64,000 nt of DNA, from positions 1,548,754,749-1,548,818,748 of the forward strand of contig NC_090446.1 of the NCBI RefSeq assembly GCF_031143425.1, read 5' to 3'. The notes below the pieces were generated by a model. It searched no databases and was not told where the DNA came from. It saw nothing but the letters and a program-made list of their open reading frames with translations. Source of the stretch: Pleurodeles waltl. Taxonomy: Eukaryota; Chordata; Amphibia; Caudata; Salamandridae. The position numbers were made by a program, and so were the translations under genes. Of this stretch, positions 35,952-48,900 are shown piece after piece (within the stretch, counting starts at the first letter, position 1; every line of letters begins with the position of its first letter).

Positions 35952-37965
35952 GCGAACTCTGACCTGTTTTAGGTCCTGAGCTCGCCCCCCACGACCGCAG
36001 CACCAACCTGCTGCCTCCTGCCTCTGTCCCACGACCACGCTGCCGTCTGCGTGTTCGAGGCCCTCCTCCACCCGCAGGCATCCTCCTGCGCCTCATCCCT
36101 GGTGGCTAGTGGGCTCACTTGACCCGTGTGCCGCTTCCGCCGTCCCGTAAGTTGTTTTTCGTTTTTCTGCACCTCGCCGCCGGCGCTTCTGCTCCCATTG
36201 TGCCCCCCTGATTGCTGTCTCCCCGATCGTGTATTGTGCCAGTATTGTATTTCTTATTGTGTGGTTTTTCTTATTGTGACTGCCTTTAGTTTTGCTCGTT
36301 TTCTGTGTTTTTGCCCCTTGTGCGCTCCCCGATCCCTGCCGCTGCCTCCCTGCGGCCCCGCCCCCCTCGCGCCCCCATTTGCCGCTCCCTCCCGCCTCCC
36401 GCCTCCCAGCTGCTCCTCCCTCCCCCCTCCCTTCTTAATGGCTGGCGCTGCGCGTCGCGAGTGAGCGAACTCTGACCTGTTTTAGGTCCTGAGCTCGCCC
36501 CCCACGACCGCAGCACCAACCTGCTGCCTCCTGCCTCTGTCCCACGACCACGCTGCCGTCTGCGTGTTCGAGGCCCTCCTCCACCCGCAGGCATCCTCCT
36601 GCGCCTCATCCCTGGTGGCTAGTGGGCTCACTTGACCCGTGTGCCGCTTCCGCCGTCCCGTAAGTTGTTTTTCATTTTTCTGCGCCTCGCCGCCGGTGCT
36701 TCTGCCCCCATTGTGCCCCCCTGATTGCTGTCTCCCCGATCGTGTTTTGTGCCAGTATTGTATTTCTTATTGTGTGGTTTTTCTTATTGTGACTGCCTTT
36801 AGTTTTGCTCGTTTTCTGTGTTTTTGCCCCTTGTGCGCTCCCCGATCCCTGCCGCTGCCTCCCTGCGGCCCGCCCCCCTCGCGCCCCCATTTGCCGCTCC
36901 CTCCCGCCTCCCGCCTCCCAGCTGCTCCTCCCTCCCCCTCCCTTCTTAATGGCTGGCGCTGCGCGTCGCGAGTGAGCGAACTCTGACCTGTTTTAGGTCC
37001 TGAGCTCGCCCCCCACGACCGCAGCACCAACCTGCTGCCTCCTGCCTCTGTCCCACGACCACGCTGCCGTCTGCGTGTTCGAGGCCCTCCTCCACCCGCA
37101 GGCATCCTCCTGCGCCTCATCCCTGGTGGCTAGTGGGCTCACTTGACCCGTGTGCCGCTTCCGCCGTCCCGTAAGTTGTTTTTCGTTTTTCTGTGCCTCG
37201 CCGCCGGCGCTTCTGCCCCATTGTGCCCCCCTGATTGCTGTCTCCCCGATCGTGTATTGTGCCAGTATTGTATTTCTTATTGTGTGGTTTTTCTTATTGT
37301 GACTGCCTTTAGTTTTGCTCGTTTTCTGTGTTTTTGCCCCTTGTGCGCTCCCCGATCCCTGCCGCTGCCTCCCTGCGGCCCGCCCCCCTAGCGCCCCCAT
37401 TTGCCGCTCCCTCCCGCCTCCCAGCTGCTCCTCCCTCCCCCCTCCCTTCTTAATGGCTGGCGCTGCGCGTCGCGAGTGAGCGAACTCTGACCTGTTTTAG
37501 GTCCTGCGCTCGCCCCCCACGACCGCAGCACCAACCTGCTGCCTCCTGCCTCTGTCCCACGACCACGCTGCCGTCTGCGTGTTCGAGGCCCTCCTCCACC
37601 CGCAGGCATCCTCCTGCGCCTCATCCCTGGTGGCTAGTGGGCTCACTTGACCCGTGTGCCGCTTCCGCCGTCCCGTAAGTTGTTTTTCGTTTTTCTGCGC
37701 CTCGCCGCCGGCGCTTCTGCCCCCATTGTGCCCCCCTGATTGCTGTCTCCCCGATCGTGTATTGTGCCAGTATTGTATTTCTTATTGTGTGGTTTTTCTT
37801 ATTGTGACTGCCTTTAGTTTTGCTCGTTTTCTGTGTTTTTGCCCCTTGTGCGGTCCCCGATCCCTGCCGCTGCCTCCCTGCGGCCCCGCCCCCCTCGCAC
37901 CCCCATTTGCCGCTCCCTCCCGCCTCCCAGCTGCTCCTCCCTCCCCCCTCCCCCCTCCCTTCTTA
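35952..37965 (+). repeat. four tandem 5' monomers of the LINE
   Basis: The monomers start at gcgaactctgacctg at 35952, 36465, 36976 and 37480, giving lengths of 513, 511, 504 and a final partial unit. Each runs through a GC-rich part, a T-rich middle and a polypyrimidine stretch, and ends at an ATG (36438, 36949, 37453, 37966). In the first three monomers that ATG opens only a nine-codon frame ending in TGA. In the last it opens the LINE protein. By analogy with L1 elements that have repeated 5' promoters, the monomers probably act as stacked promoters; this is inference. Confidence 0.85.
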
Positions 37966-40900
37966 ATGGCTGGTGCTGCGCGTCCGCGCCGCTGGCGCGC
38001 CAGAGGCAAGCCCGTCTGCGCCCGTCAGCGCCTGGACCGCGCCCAGCGCCACCCCGCCTGGTCCTCGCGCCCCCGCGTCCGCTACTCAGCCAACGAACTC
38101 CGCGCTTTCAACACCGGCTCCTCCACGGAGTGCTTCCTGGCGTCCCCGAAGCACACTAAAGGACCTTTTTCCTGCCGCTCCTGCAACTTCTCCTGCATCA
38201 GAACGACAAAACCAACAATAGAATCACTCAACCCCAACCACCTGAACTGCATCCTCATCAACACCCGCTCCGCACGAAAACACGCCATCGAGCTCTGGGA
38301 TTTGCTCGACTCCACTGCACCCGACGTGGCCTTCCTGACCGAAACCTGGTGGAACGACTCCTCGGCTCCGGACATCGCCATCGCCATACCGGACGGTTAC
38401 AAAATCACCAGAAGAGACCGAACCAACGGAATCGGCGGCGGAATAGCCATCGCTCACAAAGCTTCCTTCAAAATCCACACCCACACTGACGACACCCTCA
38501 AGACTGCCGAACACCTCCACTTCCAGATCCACACAGACCCCAACACGACCCTCAGAGGAACCCTCATATGCCGCCCTCCAGGACCAAGAGCCCCCTTCAG
38601 CGACACCATCGCCGACCTCGCAAGCACCCACGCCCTCGCTTCCCCGGATTACATCCTCCTGGGAGACCTAAACTACCATATGGAAAATATCAACGACGTC
38701 AACACCGCAGCACTGACCTCCAACCTCCTCAACCTCGGACTCCGCCAGCTGGTCAACACTCCGACCCACACCGCTGGACACACCCTCGACCCCCTCTTCA
38801 CCTCAAGCAACCACATCTCTTTCAGCCACACCTCCGAACTCTACTGGACTGACCATCACTGCATCCATTTCTCCTATAAGAAAATTACTGAGCAACACCG
38901 CATCCATCTACCCCCCTACCGCCGCTGGGGCAAAGTCACCCAAGACCTACTGACCAGCACCCTCGTTAAAAACCCTCCACCCGACGCGACCGACCCGAGC
39001 ACAGCCGCCATCAACCTCCATCAATGGATCCTCGACTGCGCCAACACCTTAGCCCCACTCAAGAAGCCCACCGCCAACCAAGGAAAGAAAAAACCAGCCT
39101 GGTTCACAGACGAACTAACCACCTCCAAAAGCCGTTGTCAGAAGCTCAAAAAGAAATGGATCCTAGAACGCACGCCCGACAACCTCGCCTCCCTCAAAGA
39201 CGCAAAACGCGAACACCACCAACGGATCCGCGTCGCCAAGCGCGCCCACTTCACCGAACGCATCAACAACAACGCCCACGACTGCAAAGAACTCTTCGGC
39301 ATCGTGAAAGAACTCTCAAATCCAAAAGCCAACGCCAACGACATCCCGCCCTCCCAGAAACTCTGCGACGACCTCTCCACCTTCTTCCACCAGAAAATCG
39401 CTACCATCCACAACAGCTTCAACACCGGCCCACCGCCAGATCCCCCCCCGACGTCTCCAACCGCGACTGCCACCTCACCGCCTGGACCCACGTGGACGAC
39501 GCAGAAACCATGGCAACCATGAACACCATCCACTCAGGCTCCCCCACGGACCCATGCCCTCATCATGTTTTCAACACAGCCAACGCCACCATCGCCCCCA
39601 AACTCCGCAAGATCATCAACCTCTCCTTCACCTCCGCCACCTTCCCGGACAGCTGGAAACACGCTGAAATCCAACCCCTTCTCAAGAAACCCAAGGCCGA
39701 TCCCAACGATCTCAAAAACTTCTGCCCGATCTCTCTCCTCCCTTTTCCAGCAAAAGTCATCGAGAAGATCGTCAACACACAACTCACCCACTTCCTCGAA
39801 GACAACTCCATCCTGGACCCCTCACAATCCGTATTCAGACGAAACCACAGCACGGAGACTGCTCTCCTCGCCGCCACAGATGACATCAGACATCAAATGG
39901 ACAACGGCGAAACCTCGGCCCTCATCCTTCTCGACCTATCAGCCGCTTTTGACACAGTCTGCCACCGCACCCTACTGACCCGCCTCCAGGAAGCCGGCAT
40001 CCAAGACAAAGCCCTCCACTGGATCTCATCCTTTCTCTCCGACAGAACTCAGAGAGTCCGACTCTCCCCCTTTCGCTCCAAAGCCACCAACCTCATCTGC
40101 GGCGTCCCCCAAGGATCCTCCCTCAGCCCTACTTTGTTCAACGTCTACATGGCCCCCCTCGCAAAACTGGCCCGCCAGCATCACCTCAGCATCATCTCCT
40201 ACGCCGACGACACCCAGCTCGTCCTCTCCCTGACCAAAGACCCACTCACCGCCAAAACAAACCTCCACGAAGGACTAAAATCCATCGCCGAATGGATGAA
40301 CAACAGTCGCCTGAAACTCAACTCCGACAAGACGGAAATCCTCATCCTCGGGCGCTCTCCTTCGGCCTGGAACGACTCATGGTGGCCCGCCGACCTCGGA
40401 CCCCCACCCACCCCTGCCAGCCACGCAAGAAACCTCGGCTTCATCCTGGACTCTGCACTCACCATGTCCAAACAGGTCAGCACCGTCTCCTGCTCCTGTT
40501 TCAACACCCTCCGCATGCTCCGCAGAATCTTCAAGTGGATTCCAACAGAGACCAGAAAGATGGTGACCCAAGCCCTCGTCAGCAGCAGACTTGACTATGG
40601 CAACGCACTCTACACAGGCATCCCAACCAAAGACATCAAACGACTCCAGCGTATCCAAAATGCCTCCGCCCGACTGATCCTCGACATACCCCGCCGATGT
40701 CACATCTCCCCTCACCTGAGAGAACTCCACTGGCTCCCGGTGGAGAAGAGGATCACCTTTAAACTCCTCACCCACGCTCACAAGGCACTTCACAACGCCG
40801 GACCCTCCTACCTCAACTCCAGACTCAATTTCTACGCTCCCACACGTCAACTCCGATCCGCCAACCTCGCCCTCGCCGTCGTCCCCCGAATCCAGCGCAA

Positions 40901-41030
40901 GACCTGCGGCGGCAGATCCTTCTCCTTCCTCGCCGCCAAGTCCTGGAACTCTCTCCCCACATCTCTACGCCAGACCCAGGACCTCCTCACCTTCAGGAGA
41001 CTCCTCAAAACCTGGCTTTTCGACCGCTAA
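37966..41030 (+). pseudogene. LINE endonuclease-reverse transcriptase, one frameshift
   Basis: From ATG 37966 an APE-type endonuclease is read at about residues 93-305: an LTETWW motif (catalytic Glu near residue 126), an LLGDLN motif (Asp 234, Asn 236) and a TDHH motif (His 297-298). The frame then changes at a run of eight C (39442-39449) and continues to the TAA at 41028-41030. The second frame holds the reverse transcriptase: LSAAFD near 39937-39954, GVPQGSS near 40100 and the catalytic YADD at 40199-40210, followed by the usual thumb and C-terminal HWLPV region. The combined length would be about 1,020 residues. All key residues are present, so the frameshift is the only visible lesion; a sequencing error in the C run is also possible. 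The enzyme nicks DNA and copies its own RNA into the nick. Confidence 0.88.
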
Positions 41031-41128
41031 CTGCAGCACACCTCCACCCCCCCTTCCCCCTAGCACCTCGAAACCCTGACGGGTACATAGCGCGCTTTAT
41101 AAATATCGTGATTGATTGATTGATTGAT

Positions 41129-42610
41129 AGGGAGAAGTGGCATAGAGAGCAGTGGCATAAGGAGAAGTGGTATAGAGTGCATTGGCATAGAGAGCAGTAG
41201 CGTAGAGAGCAGTGGCAAAAGGAGAAGTGGCATAGTGTGCATTGGCATAGAGAGCAGTGGCATAAGGAGAAGTGGCATAGAGTTCATTGGCATAGGGAGT
41301 AGTGGCATAAGAAGAAGTGGTATAGAGTGCATTGGCATAGAGAGCAGTGGCATAGGGAGAAGTTGAATAGAGTGCATTGACATAGAGAGCAGTGGCATAA
41401 GGAGAAGTGGCATAAAGAGCACTGGCATAAGGAGAAGTGGTATAGAGTGCATTGGCATAGAGAGCAGTAGCGTAGAGAGAGCAGTGGCATAAGGAGAAGT
41501 GGCAGAAACACATTGGCATACAGAGCAGTGGCATAGGGAGATGTTGCACAGAGTGGATTGGCATAGAGAGCAGTATCGTAGAGAGCAGTGGCATAAGGAG
41601 AAGTGGCATATAGTGCATTGGCACAGAGAGCAGTGTCATAGGGAGAAGGTGCATAGAGTGCATTGGCATAGGGAGCAGTGGCATAAGGAGAAATGGCAGA
41701 GAGAGCAGTGGCATAAGGTGAAGTGGTATAGAGTGCATTGGCATAGAGAGCAGTGGCATAAGGAGAAGTGGCATAGAGTGCACTGGCACAGAGAGCAGTG
41801 GCATAGGTAGAAGTTGCATAGAGTGCATTGGCATAGAGAGCAGTGGCATAAGGAGAAGTGGCATAGAGTGCATTGGCACAGAGAGCAGTGGCATAGAGAG
41901 CAGTGGCATAGGGAGAAGTTGCATCAAGTGCATTGCAAAAGAGAGCAGTGGCGTAGACTGCATTGGCATAGAGAGCAGTGGCGTATAGTGCATTGGCATA
42001 GAGACAAGTGGCATACAGTGCTTTGGCATAGAGAGCAGTGGCGTAGGGAGCAGTGGTATAGAGTGCGCTGGCATAGAGAGCAGTAGCGTAGAGTGCAGTG
42101 GTATAGAGTGCGTTGGCATAGAGTGCAGTGACAAAAGGAGAAGTGGCACAGAGTGCATTGGCATAGAGAGCAGTGGCATAGGGAAAAGTTGCATAGAGTG
42201 CATTGACATAGAGAGCAGCAGTGTAGAGAGCAGTGGTATGGAGTGCGTTGGCATAGAGAGCAGTGGCATAAGGAGAAGTAGCATACAGTGCATTGGCATA
42301 GAGAGCAATGGCATAGGGAGAAGTTGCATCAAGTGCATTTGCATAGAGAGCAGCAGTGTCGAGAGCAGTGGCGTATAGTGCATTGGCATAGAGTGCAGTG
42401 GCATAGGGAGAAGTTGCATAGAGTGCATTGACATAGAGAGCAATGGCATACAGTGCATTGGCATAGAGAGTAGTGGCATAGGGAGAAGTTGCATCGAGTG
42501 CATTTGCATAGAGAGCAGTGGCGTATAGTGCATTGGCATAGAGAGCAGTGGCATACAGTGCTTTGGCATAGAGAGCAGTGGCATAAAGAGAAGTGGCATA
42601 GAAAGCAGTG
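41129..42610. repeat. 45-bp minisatellite array, right part
   Basis: The same 45-bp family as 31890-35951, continuing after the LINE. Towards the right the units become shorter and more mixed, with more gcgtagagtgcag words, grading into the next array. Confidence 0.92.
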
Positions 42611-43940
42611 GCATATAGTGCAATGGTGGAGAGTGCAGTACGGTGGTGCAGAGTAGAGTACAGTGTCAAAGAGTGCAGTGGCGTATAGTGCAGTGTTGCA
42701 GAGTAGATCGCGGTGGCGTAGAGTGTAGCGGTGCAGAGTAGAGGGCAGTGGCGTAGAGTGCAGCGGCGTAGAGTGTAGTGGTGCAGAGTAGTGGGCAGTG
42801 GCAAAGAGTGTATCTGTGTGGAGTAGAGGGCAGTGGCGTAGAGTGTAGCGGTGCAGAGTAGAGGGCAGTGGCGTAGAGTGCAGCGGTGCGGAGTAGAGAG
42901 CAGCAGCGTAGAGTGTCGCGGTGCAGAGTAGTGGGCAGTGGCGTAGAGTGTATCTGTGTGGAGTAGAGGGCAGTGGCGTAGAGTGTAGCGGTGCGGAGTA
43001 GAGGGCGGTGGCGTAGAGTGTAGCGGTGCGGAGTAGAGGGCAGTGGCGTAGAGTGTAGCAGTGCGTAGTAGAGGGCAGTGGCGTAGAGTGCAGCAGCGCA
43101 GGGTAGAGGGCAGTGGCGTAGAGTGCAGCGGCGTAGAGTGCAGCGGTGCAGAGTAGAGGGCAGTGGCGTAGAGTGCAGCGGCGTAGAGTGCAGCGGTGCA
43201 GAGTAGAGGGCAGTGGCGTAGAGTGCAGCGGTGCGGAGTAGAGGGCAGTGGCGTAGAGTGCAGCAGCGCAGGGTAGAGGGCAGTGGCGTAGAGTGCAGCG
43301 GTGCGGAGTAGAGGGCAGTGGCGTAGAGTGCAGCAGCACAGGGTAGAGGGCAGTGGCGTAGAGTGCAGCGGCGTAGAGTGTCGCGGTGCAGAGTAGAGGG
43401 CATGGCGTAGAGTGTCGCGGTGCAGAGTAGAGGGCAGTGGTGTAGAGTGTAGGTGGCGTAGAGTGCAGTGGTGCAGAGTAGAGGGTAGGGGCGTAGAGTG
43501 CAGCGGTGCAGAGTACAGGGTAGGGGCGTTGAGTGCAGCAGTGCAGGGTAGAGCGCAGTGGCGTAGAGTGTAGCGGTGCAGAGTAGAGGGCAGTGGCGTA
43601 GAGTGCAGCGGTGCGGAGTAGAGGGCAGCAGCGTAGAGTGTAGCTGTGCGGAGTAGAGTGTAGTGGCGTAGAGTGTCGCGGTGCAGAGTAGAGGGCAGTG
43701 GTGTAGAGTGTAGGTGGCGTAGAGTGCAGTGGTGCAGAGTAGAGGGTAGGGGCGTAGAGTGCAGCGGTGCAGAGTAGAGGGTAGGGGCGTTGAGTGCAGC
43801 AGCGCAGGGTAGAGCGCAGTGGCGTAGAGTGTAGCGGTGCAGAGTAGAGGGCAGTGGCGTAGAGTGCAGCGGTGCGGAGTAGAGGGCAGCAGCGTAGAGT
43901 GTAGTGGTGCGGAGTAGAGGGCAGTGGTGTCGAGTGTAGC
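42611..43940. repeat. 35-bp minisatellite array
   Basis: The unit is cagtggcgtagagtgtagcg plus gtgcagagtagaggg, about 35 bp. A larger block recurs with a shift of about 261 bp (gtgtagagtgtagg at about 43440 and 43701). Shared words such as gtagagtgcag suggest common descent with the adjacent 45-bp array. Confidence 0.92.
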
Positions 43941-45987
43941 TGCAGCATTTCTTATGCCACCCTGGAGACCCCTCACTCAGCACAGACACACTGCTTCACA
44001 GCTTGTGTGTGCTGGTGGGGATTAAATGACTAAGTCGACATGGCACTCCCCTCAGGGTGCCATGCCAACCTCACACTGCCCATGGCAAAGATAAGTCACC
44101 CCTCTAGCAGGCCTTACAGCCCTAAGGCAGGGTGCTCCTACAGTATCTAAACAAAACCTTAGACATTGTAAGTGCAGGGTAGCCATAAGAGTATAAGGCT
44201 CACCCCCTTTGTTACAGCACCCCAGGGCACTCCAGCTAGTGGAGTTGCCAGCCCCCTCCAGCCACGGCCCAACTTTTGGCGGCAAGGCCGGAGGAGATAA
44301 TGAGAAAAACAAGGAGGAGTCCCTGGCTAGTCAGGACAGCCCCTTGGGTGTCCTGAGCTAAGGTGACTCTGACTTTTAGAAATCCTCCATCTTGCAGATG
44401 GAGGATTCCCCCAATAGGATTAGGGATGTGCCCCCCTCCCCTCAGGGAGCAGGCACAAAGAGGGTGTAGCCACCCTCAGGGCTAGTAGCCATTGGCTATT
44501 AACCCCTGAGACCTAAACGCACCCCTAAATCGAGTATTTAGGGGCTCCCAGAACCCTGCAAGATACATTCCTGCAACCTAAGACGAAGAAGGACTGCTGA
44601 GCTGAAAACCTGCAGAGAAGACGGAGACACCAACTGCTTTGGCCCCAGCCCTACCAGCCTGTCTCCCCACTTCTAAAGACACTGCTCCAGCGAAGCGTTC
44701 CCAGGGTCCAGTGACCTCTGAAGCCTCAGAGGACTGCCCTGCATCTAAAAGGACCAAGAACTCCTGAGGACAGCGGCTCTGCTCCAAGAAAGAAGCATCT
44801 TTGCAACAAAGAAGCAACTTTGAAACAACACACGTTTACCGCCAGAAGCGTGAGACTTTGCACTCTGCACCCGATGCCCCCGGCTCGACTTGTGGAGAAC
44901 CAACGCTACAGGGAGGACTCCCCGGCGCCTGCGAGCCCGTGAGTAGCTAGACTTGACCCCCCTGAGCCCCCACAGCTACGCCTGCAGAGGGAATCCCGAG
45001 GCTCCCCCTGACCGCGACTGCCTGCTTCAAAGACCCGACGCCTGGTAAGGACACTGCACCCGCAGCCCCCACCACCTGAAGGATCTGACCTGCAGTGCAG
45101 GAGCGACCCCCAGGTGGCCCTCTCACTTGCCCAGGTGGTGGCTACCCCGAGTAGCCCCCCCTTTGCCTGCCTGCATCGCTGAAGAGACCCCTTGGTCTCC
45201 CATTGAACTCCATTGCAAACCCGACGCCTGTTTGCACACTGCACCCGGCCACCCCGTGTCGCTGAGGGTGTACTTTTTGTGCTGACTTGTTTCCCCCTCG
45301 GTGCCCTACAAAACCCCCCTGGTCTGCCCTCCGAAGTCACGGGTACTTACCTACTGGCAGACTGGAACCGGGGCACCCCCTTCTCCATTGAAGCCTATGC
45401 GTTCTGGGCACTACTTTGAACTCTGCACCTGACCAGCCCTGAGCTGCTGGTGTTGTAACTTTGGGGTTGCCCTGAACCCCCAACGGTGGGCTACCTTGGA
45501 CCCAACTTTGAACCCTGTAGGTGGTTTACTTACCTCCAAAACTAACAAACACTTACCCCCCCCAGGAACTGTTGAAAATTGCAGTGTCCAGTTTTAAAAT
45601 AGCTATATGCCATTTGTGTGAAAACTGTATATGCTATTTTGCTAATTCAAAGTTCCTAAAGTTCTTAAGTGAAATACCTTTCATTTAAAGTATTGTCTGT
45701 AAATCTTGAACCTGTGGTTCTTAAAATAAACAAAGAAAATATATTTTTCTATATAAAAACCTATTGGTCTGTAATTGTCTTTGAGTGTGTGTTCCTCATT
45801 TATTGCCTGTGTGTGCACAACAAATGCTTAACACTACCCTCTGATAAGCCTACTGCTCGACCACACTACCACAAAATAGAGCATTAAAATTATTTCTTTT
45901 TGCAACTATCTTACCTCTAAGGGGAACCCTTGGACTCTGTGCATGCTATTTCTTACTTTGAAATAGTACATACAAAGCCAACTTCCT
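43941..45987. mobile_element. dispersed repeat A, class uncertain
   Basis: It begins with tgcagcatttcttatgccac and ends near aacttcctaca. The same head word (tgcagcatttctt.tgccaccc) returns at about 46482, so two members of one family occur within 2.5 kb. It has no long frame. From general familiarity I believe this is a high-copy salamander repeat, possibly a non-autonomous LTR element, but no LTR pair or primer site was confirmed. Confidence 0.45.
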
Positions 45988-48900
45988 ACAGGGAGTCCAA
46001 GATACCCCACCCCAAGACCCTGAACAGTAGGAGTAAAGTTACCCTACTTCTCCAGAAACACTCTAAAGTCATGATAGGAGATTCTGCAAAGAGCACAACA
46101 GACTTCAAAGCACTCAAGATGGATTCCTGGACCTGAGGACCTGTAAAGGAAGAAGACCAAGTCCAAGAGTCACAAAAGTGTCCAGGGAGGACAGGAGTCC
46201 ACTAAACCCAGGATGAAGGTGCAAAAGCTAGCCAGGACCCCAGTGCTCATAGTTTGTGGCCTATATATATGTGTTCGCTGTGTGGTGCCTAACTGTATCA
46301 CTGAGGCTCTGCTAACCAGAATCTCAGTGTTTATGCTCTCTCTGTCTTTAAAATTGTCACTGCAGGCTAGTGACCATTTTCACCAATTCTGATTGGCACA
46401 CTGGAACACCCGTATAATTCCCTAGTATATGGTACCTACGTACCTAGGGTATTGGGGTTCCAGGAGATCAATATGGGCTGCAGCATTTCTTTTGCCACCC
46501 ATAGGGAGCTCAGACAAACCTTTACACAGGACTGCCACTGCAGCCTGAGTGAAATAACGCACACATTTTCACTGCACTTAAGTAACTTATAAGTCACCTA
46601 TATGTCTAACCCTCACTTGGTGAAGGTTACGTGCAAAGTTACTAAGTGTGAGGGCACCCCTGCACTAGAAAAGGTGCCCCCACATAGTTCAGGGCCATTT
46701 CCTCGCACTTTGTGAGTGTGGGGACACCATTACACTTGTGCACTACATATAGGTCAATACCTATATGTAGCTTCACAATGGTAACTCCGAATATGGTCAT
46801 GTAACATGTCTAAGATCATGGAATTGTTCCCCCATGCCAAATCTGGTATTGGGGTGCCAATCTCATGCATCCTCGGGGCTCCAATATGGACCCCGGGTAC
46901 TGCCAAACCAGCTCTCAGGGGTTTTCTATGTAGCTACCGCTGCTGCCAACCCACAGACAGGGTTCTGCCCTCCTGGGGTCTGGGCAGCCCAGTCCCAGGA
47001 AGGCAGAACAAAGAATTTCCTCTGAGAGGGTGTTACACCCTCTCCCTTTGGAAATAGGTGTGAAGGCTAGGGAGGAGTAGCCTCCTCCAGCCTCTGGAAA
47101 TGCTTTGAAGGGCACAGATGGTGCCCATCTCTGCATAAGCCAGTCTACACCTGTTTAGGGAACCCCCAGTCCCTGCTCTGGCACAAAACTGGACAAATGA
47201 AAGGGGAATGACCACTCCCCTGTCCATCACCACCTCAGGTGTGGTGCCCAGAGCTACTCCAGTGTGTCCCAGACCTCTGCCATCTTGTTTCCAGAGGTGT
47301 GAGGGCACTCTGGAGGCCTCTGAGTGGCCAGTGCCAGCAGGTGACGTCACAGACACCTCCTGATAGATGCTTACCTGACTAAGTGGCCAATCCTCCTCTG
47401 AGGGCTATTTAGGGTCTCTCCTGTGGGCTTTTCCTCAGATAACGACTTGCAAGAATTCACCAGAGTTCCTCTGCAACTCCCTCTTCGACTTCTGCCAAGG
47501 ATCGACCGCTGACTGCTCCAGGACGCCTGCAAAACTGCAACAAAGTAGCAAGAAGACTACCAGTGACATTGTAGCGCCTAATCCTGCTGGCTTTCTCAAC
47601 TGTTTCCTGGTGGTGCATGCTTTGGGGGCTGCCTGCCTTCATCCTGCACTGGAAGCCACGAAGAAATCTCCTGTGGGTCGACAGACTCTTCCCCCAGTTT
47701 TCAGCAGGCACCAAACTTCAGCATCACTGGTACTCTGGGACCCCTCTCATCCTGACAAGCGTGGGCCCTGGAACACAGGTGGTGGAGCCAAGTGACCCCG
47801 ACAGTCCAGTGGTCCTTCTGTCCACATTTGGTGGAGGTAAGTCCTTGCTTCCCCATGCCAGACAGTAATCCTGTGTACTGCATGAACTGCAGCTCCTAGG
47901 GCTTCTGTGCACGTTTGCAAGGAATCTTTCGTGCACAGCGCAGCCAAGGTCTCCAGCACTCCTTCCTGCATTGCTCAACTCGGTGAGTTGACCACCTACT
48001 TTGTGGGACCCTCTTTTGTAGTGTTGAGATGACCGCCATGCTCAGATTTCTTGAACTCCTGTTCAAGTGCTTCTGCGTGTGCTGCCTGCTTCTGCATGGG
48101 CTCTCTGTGTTGCCGAGCGCCCCCTCTGTCTCCTCCTCCAAGGGGCGACCTCCTGGTCCTTCCTGGGCCCGGGCAGCACCCATTTTCTTCAACCGCAACC
48201 TTTGCAACTAGCAAGGGTTGTTTGCAGACTTTCTGCGTGAAAAAAACAACTCTGCATCCTCCAGCACGCCGTGGGACATCTTCTATGCAAAGGAGAAGTT
48301 CCTGGCATCTTCCGTTGTTGCAGAATCTTCAGCTTCTTCCATCTGGAGGCAGCCATTTTGTACCTTTATCCGGGGTTTAGTGGGCTCCTGCCCCCCTGGA
48401 CACTTTTACAACTCTTGGACTTGGTTTCCTTTCCTTGCAGGTCCTCAGGTCCAGGAATCCGTCTTCAGTCCTTCATCCTGCACTGGAAGCCACGAAGAAA
48501 TCTCCCGTGGGTCGACAGACTCTTCCCCCAGTTTTCAGCAGGCACCAAACTTCAGCATCACTGGTACTCTGGGACCCCTCTCATCCTGACAAGCGTGGGC
48601 CCTGGAACACAGGTGGTGGAGCCAAGTGACCCCGACAGTCCAGTGGTCCTTCTGTCCACATTTGGTGGAGGTAAGTCCTTGCTTCCCCATGCCAGACAGT
48701 AATCCTGTGTACTGCATGAACTGCAGCTCCTAGGGCTTCTGTGCACGTTTGCAAGGAATCTTTCGTGCACAGCGCAGCCAAGGTCTCCAGCACTCCTTCC
48801 TGCATTGCTCAACTCGGTGAGTTGACCACCAACTTTGTGGGACCCTCTTTTGTAGTGTTGAGATGACCGCCATGCTCAGATTTCTTGAACTCCTGTTCAA

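Larger units (their letters stand above)
35952..41128 (+). mobile_element. L2-like LINE, near full length, nested in the 45-bp array
   Basis: The element consists of four tandem 5' monomers, one long endonuclease-reverse transcriptase frame with a single frameshift, a 3' UTR of about 70 bp, and a tail of gattgattgattgat. The 3' end gcgctttataaat followed by ATTG repeats is typical of vertebrate L2-clade elements. The 45-bp minisatellite stops at 35951 and resumes directly at 41129, so both ends are precise. A few array bases appear lost at the junction and no long target duplication is visible, which is common for this clade. No separate ORF1 was seen. The element would move by target-primed reverse transcription. 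Confidence 0.88.

Noticed and set aside
31890..36096. Very long open frames on both strands (729 codons minus, 608 codons plus), Met/Leu/Pro-rich or Ile/Glu/Ser-rich
   Set aside because: They follow from a 45-bp unit with few stops. The minus frame even starts within the LINE monomer, so it is a chance fusion, not a gene.
41284..43989. A 901-codon minus-strand frame
   Set aside because: It runs across two different minisatellites and changes residue pattern with each. No domain, no splice context and no homologous style.
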